Below, in pieces: positions 33,882 to 42,620 of a stretch of DNA of 64,000 bases. Both the position numbers and the translations under genes were made by a program. The notes under the pieces were generated by a model. It saw nothing but the letters and a program-made list of their open reading frames with translations. It ran no database searches and had not been told where the DNA came from. This DNA is from Symbiodinium sp. CCMP2592 (Eukaryota > Sar > Dinophyceae > Suessiales > Symbiodiniaceae), in the NCBI GenBank assembly GCA_905221615.1, contig CAJNDT010003480.1, positions 1 through 64,000 on the forward strand, read 5' to 3'. How positions within the stretch are numbered: position 1 is the first letter of the stretch; each line of letters opens with the position of its first letter.

Positions 33882-35149
33882 GTGGTCGTCGGCATGACGG
33901 CTGGAAGAAGGTGGGGTGCGAGCCTCTCCTCACTACCTTGGACCTCCGAGCGGCTTATAAGCAATTTGCTGTTTCTGCGAAGTCGCGAGCCCTGGCAATA
34001 ATCGCATTGCTTGACCCTTCGACTGCTGAGCCTGGACTCTTTGAGTCGAAGGCCCTACCTTTCGGGAGTTCCGCTTCGGTGCTTCACTTCAATCGCCTTG
34101 CGCGCCTATTCTGGCGCATCGGCGTGGAGCTGTGTGTGCCTTGGTGCAACTTTTATGATGACTTCCCTGTCATGTCTCCGAGTGGCATTGCTGACAACAC
34201 CATGCAGACCATGATTGCCCTGTGTAACCTGTTGGGGTTTAGGTTCGCCTCCGATAAGCTTTCCCCCTTTAAGGCCCAGGCCACGATGCTTGGAGTTGAG
34301 GTTGATTGCTCTCGCTTTTCTGAAGGCTTAGTTCTTGTCCGGAACAAGCCGGGCCGGGCTGAAGAGCTCATTGTTTCTCTTGGCGAGGTCCTTGAGGAAG
34401 GTTTGATCTCTCGGAAGCGGTATCTAAGCTTAATGGGTCGCCTGCACTACACCGACTCATACATCCTTGGCAAGGCTGGACGCCTCTTCTTGGCAGAGGT
34501 TAGGTCTTGGGCAAAGGCGCACTCTGGACCTGAGTTGAAGCTTGATGATTGTGTTCGGGGGTCTCTTGAGAGATTGCTGAACCGACTTCGTTGTGGCACT
34601 CCTCGCCATGTCCCTTGTTCCGTGGCCGATCACGTTGTACACATTTACACCGATGGGGCGAGCGAAGGAAGTTCCCACACCGTGGGAGGGGTGCTGATGT
34701 TTCAGAATCAGGTTCACGCTTACTTTGGTTGCTCGGTCCCTGCTGCCCTGGTGTCGCGCTGGGCCGAATCCATGTGTCACTTCATAGGGCCCATAGAGGC
34801 CTACGCCGTTGCCGTCGCGAGGAAGGCTTGGCACCAATTCATCGCGGGACACAGATGTATCTTCTACATTGATAATGTGCCTGCACAAGATTCTTTCATC
34901 AAGGGCACCTCTGCCAACCATCACATCAGGGACATATTGTTGTCTTTCGAGGCGGCCGAAGAGCTAAGTGCTTCTTGGTCCTGGTTCGCCCGTGTTGCCA
35001 GCCAGAGCAATGTGGCCGACGCTCCGTCGCGTGGTGACTTTGCATCCTTGATTAAGCTTGGTTGTCGTAGGGTTAGTCCCTCGTGCCCCCTGTCGGGTTG
35101 TGACCTTAAGGATCTCTTGGCTCCCGCTGAGATTGCTAAGAAGGGGTGA
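33878..35149 (+). CDS. Pol part 2: reverse transcriptase palm and RNase H
   Basis: This frame, open from 33854, continues the RT without an ATG. RT motif A is TTLDLRAAYKQF (D22 counted from 33878), motif B is LPFGSSASVLHF, and motif C is FYDD (D94, D95). RNase H follows with IYTDGAS (D259), IEAYAV (E307), FYIDN (D332) and NVADAPSRG (D381), a complete D-E-D-D set. The sequence resembles DIRS-group RT more than Ty3 or copia RT. The change from the previous frame is equivalent to one missing base close to 33870-33880. I see no canonical slippery heptamer there, so a lesion or an assembly error is more likely than programmed frameshifting. The stop codon overlaps the start of the 174-bp terminal repeat. 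Confidence 0.85.
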   Translation: MSGRRHDGWKKVGCEPLLTTLDLRAAYKQFAVSAKSRALAIIALLDPSTAEPGLFESKALPFGSSASVLHFNRLARLFWRIGVELCVPWCNFYDDFPVMSPSGIADNTMQTMIALCNLLGFRFASDKLSPFKAQATMLGVEVDCSRFSEGLVLVRNKPGRAEELIVSLGEVLEEGLISRKRYLSLMGRLHYTDSYILGKAGRLFLAEVRSWAKAHSGPELKLDDCVRGSLERLLNRLRCGTPRHVPCSVADHVVHIYTDGASEGSSHTVGGVLMFQNQVHAYFGCSVPAALVSRWAESMCHFIGPIEAYAVAVARKAWHQFIAGHRCIFYIDNVPAQDSFIKGTSANHHIRDILLSFEAAEELSASWSWFARVASQSNVADAPSRGDFASLIKLGCRRVSPSCPLSGCDLKDLLAPAEIAKKG

Positions 35150-35321
35150 AGGGGGCGGTCGCCAGACCGTGTTTCGCCCCGTGCAAAATGAGTGAATGTG
35201 CGATTGCATCATATGCTGCTTTATTTGGAATCATGTTCGTACTTGCGATTGGATTCATTTGCAAATATACCTTGAGTCCTTTACCTTGGCATATGTTTGA
35301 AAATCCGATTATGAAAAGGAT
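35148..35321 (+). repeat. 174-bp split direct repeat, copy B1
   Basis: Starts GAAGGGGGCGGTCGCCAGAC and ends ATTATGAAAAGGAT. It is identical or nearly so to 35861-36034, 713 bp away. It begins at the stop codon of the RT/RNase H frame, as compact retroelements do. Confidence 0.9.
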
Positions 35322-35860
35322 CTCAGCAGACAAGCGCGCGCCATCTGCGATCCCTTTTTCATAAAAGGACAGCGAGCTCGATGCGAGCATTTTCAAACAT
35401 TGGTTTCAAAATTTGGCATGCTTGATTTTACACTTGTGCTGATTTTGCAGTGACTTTTGCATCTCCGTGTTTGGTCTTGGAATGCAACATGTGTATGCAG
35501 CTCAGTGCTCGAGCTGAGCTTTGAAAGAATTTTCTGCCCACCCACCACTCCCTGTGTGCTGCTCTGGCTCTGCGTGCCATCGAGCTTGCCAACCTTTCAT
35601 GTTGTGTCTCGAGCTCTCCTTGAGCTCCGCTTCACTTCTGTTCCGCCGCACTCGCTTTGCGTGCTGCCGGTGTTGAGCTCTCTTGTGAGTTCCACCTGTG
35701 CCTGCCGTAGGTGTAGTTGCGTAGTTGTAGCCGTAGGCTGTGCCAAGTACGCTGTGCTCAAGCTGCTTGCTGTCTACTCTTGCAGTCCGTTTCACTCGTG
35801 GTAGTCCGTAGCTGGCGTACGTGCTACTGCACTGGTCCCACCCTCCTCACCCACGCCCCC
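35322..35860 (+). other. 539-bp segment between the split repeats (A2-like)
   Basis: In PAT/Ngaro-type elements this position holds A2, a copy of the left terminus. The segment is pyrimidine-rich with GAGCTC-type phrases (near 35510, 35580, 35613, 35674). I found no matching copy upstream of the recombinase gene, so the left terminus appears lost. No gene is seen. Confidence 0.55.
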
Positions 35861-36034
35861 GAAGGGGGCGGTCGCCAGACCGTGTTTCGCCCCGTGCAAA
35901 ATGAGTGAATGTGCGATTGCATCATATGCTGCTTTATTTGGAATCATGTTCGTACTTGCGATTGGATTCATTTGCAAATATACCTTGAGTCCTTTACCTT
36001 GGCATATGTTTGAAAATCCGATTATGAAAAGGAT
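35861..36034 (+). repeat. 174-bp split direct repeat, copy B2 (right end of element)
   Basis: Second copy of 35148-35321. After GGAT at 36031-36034 the two sequences part (ACGGC here, CTCAG in copy B1), which marks the likely right boundary of the retroelement. Confidence 0.85.
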
Positions 36035-36199
36035 ACGGCAAAATTGGCTAAGCTCCGCCGGTACCGCTCCCGTTGCGATTTCCCCCGCGCGCTGTGAACG
36101 CCACGAATGTGGCTTCACCCGATATTCTGCAAAGAGTGTGTCTGTGTAATGCCCAGAAGGTGGAGGCTGCTCGTTCATGGTCGAGCAAGTCTTCCCTCA

Positions 36200-37010
36200 G
36201 TGTGAGATCGGCTTAGAAGCATTGGGGGTAGGCACACCAAGTGACAAAGGAACGCGGCTGTTCGGCAGCTCAAGAACCCGCTTAAACGAGACCCCCGCCG
36301 GATTTAAGGCAAACCAACCGATGATAAGGGAGAGTGACTGCCGGCGATTGCTGCAAGGTGGGTGGTGGCCCAAGAAATGCCGGCCATTCTTGCACCAGCA
36401 GCTCCACATATCGGGCTGAGCTTGCGGAGATGTCTGTCGTAAGACGATTCATGCCTTCTGCGCGAGATGTAGAGTTCTGTGAAGACCCCAACAAGCTTGC
36501 GTGCCGGTGGCCCTCCCACCTCAAAGACAACAACGGAGCCCTCTTGCGGGTACTGTCGCTCCGCATGTGAAAACCAGTTGCGGGTATCCCCAGATTGAGA
36601 CGATGCCACAATTTTCAGGACGTACGCACCAAAGCTCGTGTACGTCGCCGCAGTGACAGTGATGATGGAATCCTGGAATGTCCGGCTCCCGGCCATGCGC
36701 TCCCCGGAGGCTGTGTGCCGGTGGGGCTCCCTACGCCCCTCCTCAGTCGAATCCGCCAGGGTTGCACACTTGCCTTGCTGAAGAGGTGAAAGTGGAGAAA
36801 GCCAACTACCCTGGCCAAGGAGTGCCGCAGTAGGACTCGGGCGACGGGCTCTCCACCGCAATGTGGTGCAATTGAATTGTACTTGGCAGCCAGGTTTTGA
36901 GTCGATGCACGGCTTCCACTGTAGGCGGCTGGTGCGCCGCAAGCCCGGCCAACAGGTCGCTCGGCAGTACCTCCCTTAGATCAGCAATGGTTTGCTCAGT
37001 AAGCACCGCC
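36200..37010 (-). pseudogene. Degraded minus-strand coding region, unrecognised
   Basis: Two minus-strand frames look protein-like and adjoin. 37006-36806 reads TEQTIADLREVLPSDLLAGL and then VEAVHRLKTWLP. 36942-36304 contains ITVTAATYTSFGAYVLKIVAS and a V-V-V-F-E-V-G-G-P-P block. A frame change near 36830 would join them. Neither has a motif I can name. They could be an exon or a remnant of a mobile element gene. Confidence 0.3.
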
Positions 37011-37020
37011 TCCGGGAAAA

Positions 37021-37912
37021 TTGCCTACAGTGGTTATACCGCGAACGCCCCGACCTGATGTCTGGGATACAAGCTTAGTCCGCAAGATTATTGCGAGGTG
37101 GCTTGGTGTCCCTGACATCACGATTCGACTTGTTTCAGGCATCGGGGTTGTTTGCAACCCACAAAAACTCCTGCTCGAGATGGCTACCCCCTATCTGCTG
37201 CCTGGGGAATGGGGCTCTGCCGCCAAGGATCGCCTGGATGGCGGAGAGGTGGACGCGGCAGTTGGTCTCATGTGCCACAGGGCATCCCCCTGCTTGTCAC
37301 ACCGGACTTGGGACGAGGCGCTTCTCACCCTCCTGCGGAGGCACTCGGACGTACTCATGTTTCTATTGCATCGTGGTCTCCGACCCGGTCGCGCCTTGGA
37401 GCTGCCGTCATGGGGAGATGTTCCTCTAATTTCCTGGTGCATTGCGGAGAGCCTCCCGGCCGCTTACATATTGTTAGCCCTGGATGCTGCTTTGGAACAG
37501 CGGGACGTCAAAGGCTGGCTGCACTCCGCTTTTACATGCGCTCCGGCGCGAGAGCGTGGCCATGATACATACGTTGCTTCGGAAAGGGGCGAATCTGGAG
37601 GATGCCAGGAGGTTCTGTCCCTTCGATCTCGAGGGTGCCCTCCTTGCGCGTGGCCTCCGTTGGCGCCCGTCGGTTTCGTCTCGGCAGGGCTGTCGCACTC
37701 GGGCCACCTACATTTTGCTGAATGACAACGGCACCCAGGCGACGGAGCCCACGTGGCCTGAAGGGGTGGAGGGCGCCGGGCGCGCAATCGCTTCCGCTGT
37801 AGCGGCATCCCTTTGGGGCAGTGGACCGGATGGGAGTACCTCCTGCTATGCCTCGATGCCACGGGAGGCAGTTGGATATTATCAAGGGAGCCCTCATGGA
37901 AGGCAGCACTGA
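37021..37912 (+). pseudogene. Ankyrin-repeat protein fragment, frameshifted
   Basis: The first part, in the frame of 37021, has LLRRHSDVLMFLLHRGLRPG and a D-A-A-L-E-Q-R-D-V-K phrase. The clearest ankyrin repeat lies in the frame of 37484: AGCTPLLHALRRES, then IHTLLRKGANLEDA, with the TPLLHA and GANLE signatures. The two frames switch near 37500-37525. No ATG precedes the first part, and the tail after about 37620 is unrecognised. Ankyrin proteins are very numerous in dinoflagellates, so this is probably a decayed member. Confidence 0.55.
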
Positions 37913-38300
37913 GTCTCTTCAGGTCTTAGCCGCAGCTGACATATGGGACAGCCCGGGCTCTTTGGCAAACAAGTACCTGCAGGCTAGTTCGGCCCTGCCT
38001 CGGCGGCCGTTGGTCCGACTCGGGCGAACATCGGGAACTTGCCGGATGCTGAGGCTGAGGCCGCAGCGACTCAAGCCCACCCCCCCCACCAACCGCCCGG
38101 CACCGCCCCTACCAGCTTGATCCAGCGAGCACGGCAACAAAAAGGTTGAATGTGGGGGTCGAAAGGGTTTAGGGTGCCCTGAACCAAACCAAAAAAACAA
38201 CACCCGGCCGCAAAAAGCACTCTGGCAAAATGTTACTGCAAAAGTCGGCGGGCCTAGCTAGAATTGCTAGAATACCACTACAAATCAAAAAAAGGCATCA
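37913..38300. other. No gene seen
   Basis: C-rich run (ACCCCCCCCACC) near 38078-38090, then A-rich stretches (38190-38300). No supported feature. Confidence 0.4.
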
Positions 38301-39592
38301 GTGAGCAAAGGGCGAGCATCCCTGGTGAGACTGCATCCCAAAACCCCACGGATCAGGTCGACGATAGCCACAGGCTCGCCGCCAATCGACACTGAACGCT
38401 GGCAGCCACGAAATCTTGAGCCAAACCTGGGGGACATACCCACCGAAATCGTGGCGCGGATCCGCCAGGCGCTGGCGGAGGTGCCCCGGCGTTACCTCAA
38501 ATGCATCAAGACCGATTGTCTGGTGATGAGGACGTTGAGCGGCTGCTGAAGATGTCGCACCGGGACGGCACACCTGTGTATCGCTACGAGGAGGTCACCG
38601 GGCTGAAGGGGCAGTACCGGGAGCCCAGCATGGAGGCGGAGCCCATCCGGCGGCGGGTGGAGGAATCGGTGGTGCACTGCCTGGACGGCGAGAGCCTGCT
38701 GCTGACGGGGTTTCCGGGGACCGGCAAGACCCACCTGGCCAAGAGGATCGTCGAAGCCATCACCAAAACCCATGCGGCCTGGGGGCTCAGACGGCGGACC
38801 ACTGCGTGTGGCGGAATGTGCGCAACGGCCACTGCAGCGCCACCTGGGCTGGTCATCGAAGAACTGACTCAGTTAGATACTCCCCTGTGGGCTGACATAG
38901 CTTGTCTGAGCGTGAACAAGAAGATTCGCTTCTTGCTGCTCGGGGACTTCAGGCAGCTGCCGGCCGTGCTCGATGGCTTCGCGGGGGCGGAGGTCTGCAT
39001 AAAGCTCAAACACAGCCAGCTGCTGCACGATCTGGCGGGGGCTGGTGCCACGAGCTCTCGGAGCGCTGGCGCTTCGACGAGCGGATCTTCGAGTTCTTGA
39101 CCGAGCCGGCGCAGGTGCCGCTGCCGCACGGGAGTCCGGCGGCGCTTCCCGAGGCGGGGGAGCCTCGTCATCTCCCATGCTAGGCGGCTGCAGATCAATG
39201 AGCAGGAGAACCGCCGGCTCGCGCCCGCCGATGCCCTGGTGGTGCAGTACGAGGCTTGCGGGGCGGTGCCGACGAATGCGCCGCAGACCATGCGGGTCTG
39301 GCCGGGGCTGCACTTGATCGGGGCCGGCGGCAAGGTGCAGAAGGGCACCTTCCTGGCCGTGGAAGCCGTGGAGGGCGACGTCGTCCGCCTGGAGAGCGGG
39401 CAGTGTTTTGCGGGCCCGGAGCTGCTGAAGCACACGCGGCTTTGCAGCGCGATTACATATGCTTCGGTTCAGGGCCTGACCCTCGGAGGAAGAGTGTGGC
39501 TCTACGATGTGGAGAGTCCGCACTTCACGCTCAAGCACCTGTACATGGGCTGCTCCCGGGCCACCAATTCGGAGCTTCTGAGCGTCCTTTGA
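38301..39592 (+). pseudogene. PIF1-like SF1 helicase, broken by frameshifts
   Basis: An ATP-dependent 5'-3' DNA helicase of the PIF1/RecD type is recognisable in pieces. 38501-39046 has Walker A GFPGTGKTHL, a Walker B-like LVIEEL, and LLLGDFRQLPAV (motif III). A short stretch follows in the frame of 38902 (CHELSERWRFDERIFEFL). 39170-39592 carries the C-terminal region, including a TYASVQGLTL phrase (motif V type) and YMGCSRAT (motif VI type). The upstream part 38301-38549 ends in YLKCIKTDCLV in yet another frame. At least three frame changes (near 38520, 39047 and 39170) mark it as a pseudogene unless the assembly is poor. Such helicases occur in hosts, Helitron-like elements and large DNA viruses; I cannot tell which source applies. 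Confidence 0.65.
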
Positions 39593-40519
39593 GGTTGCTT
39601 CAGGCTTCCCTGAATTCAGGGAAAGCTGAAGAAGGCCCGTTTTTGATGAAATTGAGCGCGGTTTTGTGGCGGTGCCATCATTCACCAAATCTGGTGAGTT
39701 GTGGCAGTGGCCCGTTTTTTGATGAAAGAATGGGTTGAATGTGAGTGTTGGGAGCAAGGCTTGTTCAGACTTCGTCGGATCCGACGGAGTCTGAACAAGC
39801 TGTTTTTGATCGATAAGTAGCGAGCTTACGAGGCACTGTCATGTGGCGGTGCCAGCATTCATCAGATCTGATGAGTTGCGGCACCGGCCCAGTTTTGATG
39901 AAAGAATGGGTTGAATCTGAGCTATTGGGAGCAAGGTCAGGAATCCGACTTTGCTTTTGATTGCAAAAGCTGCAGAAAAAAGGGCATAGTTTCGTTCCCC
40001 ACACGCCCCGACTGGGAGATGCTGCAGAAAAACGGGCAGCATTCCGTTCCCCGACAGCCCCCTTTGGAGGGGGACTGAGAGGGTATCCCGCCCAGGCGCA
40101 CAGGCCTGGCGGGGGCGGCGAGGCTTCGGAGGCGCCCCATTCCTTGGACGCCGCCCGGTGCCTCGCGGACCGGCGCGAGCTTCATCGGTGGCTGGCGGTT
40201 ACTGATGACCCGCCAATTGAGCCTTGAACAGTCAGGCACCACCTCCACTCGCTGGACCGTCCACCACCAAGCCCGAAGCTCACCCGCAAGCGGGATCACA
40301 GCCCCGAACCCGCGGCCCGACGTGCCCAATTAGGTTAGAGTAGGGTAGGATAGACGGCGGCGGACTCGGTTTTTTTTCGGCACTTGTTCTGCCCGTTGAG
40401 CAAGGTCGGATCTCAGACCTTGCAACGTCGGTATTTCCGACCTTGCACTTCGGATGCTTTTTCGGGAGCAAACAAAAACGCTTCGGAAGAACCTTACCGC
40501 CTAACTTCTCGAAATGACA
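39593..40519. other. Repeat-bearing intergenic segment
   Basis: A phrase of about 100 bp (GTGGCGGTGCCA, then GATGAAAGAATGGGTTGAAT and TTGGGAGCAAGG) occurs at about 39666-39757 and again at about 39843-39935. A smaller pair, GCAGAAAAAAGGGCA and GCAGAAAAACGGGCA, lies at 39971 and 40022. The rest, including a T-run at 40369-40378, shows no gene. Confidence 0.5.
39759..39800. repeat. 42-bp near-perfect hairpin
   Basis: 21-bp arms centred on GGATCC with a single mismatch (left GCTTGTTCAGACTTCGTCGGA). It sits between the two copies of the ~100-bp repeat and is followed by TGTTTTTGAT. It could be a small inverted-repeat insertion. Use as a transcription terminator is not expected in this type of genome. 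Confidence 0.8.
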
Positions 40520-40732
40520 GGAATGACAAGAATGACAAGCTCCAGCCGGCCCGAGAAAAAATACATAATTAATTGATTAATTCACGTCGAAGTGAACTTC
40601 AATCGAAGTGAACTTCACGAATTCCGAAGTGAACTTGACGAACTTCGACCTTCCAGGCATCGAGGCCATAATTAATTATTTAATAATTTATTTTTTTTCG
40701 AGCCGGCTGGAGCTTGTCATTCTTGTCATTCC
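40520..40732. mobile_element. 213-bp MITE-like element with ~42-bp terminal inverted repeats
   Basis: The left end GGAATGACAAGAATGACAAG, with about 20 further bases, is the inverse of the right end at 40690-40732, including the CCAGCCGGC block. The interior is AT-rich with repeated GAAGTGAACTT phrases. It has no coding capacity, so mobilisation would depend on a transposase elsewhere. Target duplication is unclear. Confidence 0.75.
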
Positions 40733-40774
40733 TTTGGCTTGTACCCGGAGGAAGTAAAGAAAAGCGCTTTTTCG

Positions 40775-41721
40775 CTCTCTCTGGGGAGGGTGTTCCAGCA
40801 CTCCACTCTGTAGTAGCTACGAGGCTAGTTTCGAGACATAGGGTAGAATTCGATACTCGAAGGGTCTGTCGATTTTGAGGGCTGGAGGCCGTAGGGCTCG
40901 CGATCTTATAGGGGCTCTAAAGTGCTTGCAAAACGGGCGCGCGCGGCATCGGAAGCAGTTCGAGGGCACGCGGAGGGTTCGCGAGCTGCTATAGAGAGCG
41001 ACGCGCGCTTGCGCGCGCGAGTCTGTTGGCGCGGAGGGCGTGGGAGTAGCTCGAGCGCTGCTGGTTTGCGGCTCGAAAGTCGCTCGTGAGCTGCTGGCGA
41101 GGCAGATCGTGTGCTGCTGTGTTGCGGTTCGAAAGCTGCTGTGTTGCGGCTCAAAAGTCGCTCGTGAGCTGCTGGCGAGTGCTCGTAAGTAGTTCGTAAG
41201 CTGCTGGCGAGTGCTCGTAAGTAGCTCGTAAGCTGCTGGCGAGTGCTCGTAAGTAGTTCGTAAGCTGCTGGCGAGTGCTCGTAAGTAGTTCGTAAGCTGC
41301 TGGCGAGTGCTCGTAAGTTGCCAGCAAGTAGCTCGTAAGCTGCTGGGCTGCAGCTCTTAAGTCGCTCGCAAGCTGCTGTGTTGCGGTTTCGAAAGTCGCT
41401 GTGTTGCGGTTCGAAAGTCGCTCGTGAGCTGCTGGCGAGTGCTCGTAAGTAGTTCGTAAGCTGCTGGCGAGTGCTCGTAAGTAGCTCGTATGCTGCTGGC
41501 GAGTGCTCGTCAGCTGCTGGCAAGTAGCGCGCCCTTAAAGTTCCTCTAAAGCCCGTTTTGCAAAGACTTTAGAGACTTTAGAGCCCCTAAGATCGTCAGA
41601 GCTGCGGGCCGTAGGCCTGCGAATCGACAGTGCTCCAAAGTATCGAATTCTGACCTATGTCTCGAACTAAGGCTTGTAGCTATCACAGCGTGGAGTGCTG
41701 GAACACCCTCCCCAGAGAGAG
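40775..41721. mobile_element. Foldback-type element with ~165-170 bp inverted arms
   Basis: Left arm 40775-40939 and right arm 41552-41721 are inverted copies with moderate divergence. Both contain TGTTCCAGCACTCCAC, TTCGAGACATAG, GAATTCGATACT and GGGGCTCTAAAG in matching inverse order. They enclose a minisatellite. Long inverted repeats around a repetitive core are the hallmark of foldback elements. No transposase is encoded. Confidence 0.75.
41080..41535 (+). repeat. 32-bp minisatellite inside the foldback element
   Basis: Units of the type GCTGCTGGCGAGTGCTCGTA plus AGTAGTTCGTAA repeat with a period of 32 bp, for example at 41168, 41200, 41232 and 41264, with degenerate units between. The 205-codon minus-strand frame across it (40906-41523) is a product of the repeat and I do not treat it as a gene. 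Confidence 0.8.
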
Positions 41722-42016
41722 TGTTAGCAACTGCTGCAGAAGCAGCTTCAGCCTCCTTCCTTCTTTTCTCTTCTGCATCCATCCGGGCCATCATGACCTG
41801 GAGCGTCTGCTGTTGCATCTGCATCATGTTCAGCATCAACTGCTGAAGCTGTGGGTCCAAACCAACTGTCGTCGTCACAGCCGGTGGAACCGGTGCCAAA
41901 GTCAGCAGCCGGAGGCTTTGTCTGTGCAACTTGGCCACAGATATTCCATGTGCCATAACACTGCAAGTCAAACACTGCTCAGCCACGTGTTCTCCACAAC
42001 TGGAAAACAAACTCAA
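41546..42016 (-). CDS. Partial coiled-coil protein, unrecognised
   Basis: A 156-codon minus-strand frame. Its centre (DPQLQQLMLNMMQMQQQTLQ, then MMARMDAEEKRRKEAEAASA) is a Met/Gln-rich helix of coiled-coil character, a composition often seen near the N-terminus of Gag-type proteins. The last ~55 codons lie in the right arm of the foldback element, so the native C-terminus was replaced. The upstream end has no clear start. It may be a gene or Gag remnant cut by the foldback insertion. Confidence 0.35.
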   Translation of the reverse strand: MSLFSSCGEHVAEQCLTCSVMAHGISVAKLHRQSLRLLTLAPVPPAVTTTVGLDPQLQQLMLNMMQMQQQTLQVMMARMDAEEKRRKEAEAASAAVANTLSGEGVPALHAVIATSLSSRHRSEFDTLEHCRFAGLRPAALTILGALKSLKSLQNGL

Positions 42017-42620
42017 ACGTCAGTGGGAGTTCTCGGGACCTACTCAAAACTAGCGTAAGCAGAACTACACAAACGAGTCACAGCAAGGAAAAACATGGCT
42101 AAGCTACCGGTCGTTGCGCGTAGGTAGGGCTGGGTGTGCACTATTCACCAAAGGGTGTTGCTGTGCCAGGGTGGGAGTCCGTATCTAAAAGGCTTCAGAA
42201 CTCCCTGTTAGGTTTCTAGCCCTGTAGTGTGTAGGCTGTGCACTGTGCCTGAATTGGCACCGCAACTTGGCATTGCTGTGTGTGAGCCTTTTGAAGCCTC
42301 TCTTGCGTTACTGCGCCCGTGTGAAAGTAGGCTGCCTCGTACGAGTGCCCTGCTGTCCAACTCTGTGTGGTCTTTTTGCGAACTCACTTGGACTGGCGAT
42401 TCCGCCAAGATCCTTTCTCGCAATTTAAGTGCCACGAAACACCCGCACGCCTATTTGTTGGCCTGCCACTGATCCAGCTAAGAGCAAGTCGGACTGGCAA
42501 TTCTGCTTTGCTCCGAAGTTGAACTTTGTTGAGCTAAATTGCTGCTTCTCACTATTTTGCTTGACTGGCAACTGTGCCGGGACCTCAGAGTAACTTGGAA
42601 GTCACAATCGGTGACTTCTC
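42017..42620. other. No gene recognised
   Basis: Intergenic stretch downstream (on the minus strand) of the tyrosine recombinase gene. Phrases of the TTTGTTGAGC / GACTGGCAA(C/T)TCTG type recur loosely between 42390 and 42570. No supported gene or RNA. Confidence 0.4.

Larger units (their letters stand above)
27696..36034 (+). mobile_element. DIRS-type tyrosine recombinase retrotransposon with methyltransferase and oxygenase domains
   Basis: The plus-strand order is tyrosine recombinase (27754-29472), Gag (29916-31112), Pol part 1 with 2OG-Fe(II)-oxygenase-like and C5-methyltransferase-like domains plus the RT fingers (31128-33881), and Pol part 2 with RT palm and RNase H (33878-35149). There is no DDE integrase. 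RT plus RNase H plus a tyrosine recombinase defines the DIRS/Ngaro/PAT group. A 174-bp direct repeat at 35148-35321 and 35861-36034 encloses 539 bp, as expected for the right half of a split-direct-repeat terminus (B1-A2-B2). A matching left A1 repeat was not found, so the left end is missing or was replaced by the 2.6-kb tandem unit. Known DIRS elements usually place YR last and carry, if anything, an adenine-type methylase; this one differs in both respects. One frame break is present in Pol. Confidence 0.85.

Noticed and set aside
33860..33885. Programmed -1 frameshift in the YR-element RT
   Set aside because: No X-XXY-YYZ heptamer or evident downstream structure; a one-base lesion is simpler.
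36304..36942. Intact minus-strand gene
   Set aside because: Protein-like but without a start, apparently joined to another frame near 36830; kept only as a low-confidence degraded region.
40906..41523. 205-codon minus-strand protein
   Set aside because: It is a translation of the 32-bp minisatellite inside the foldback element.
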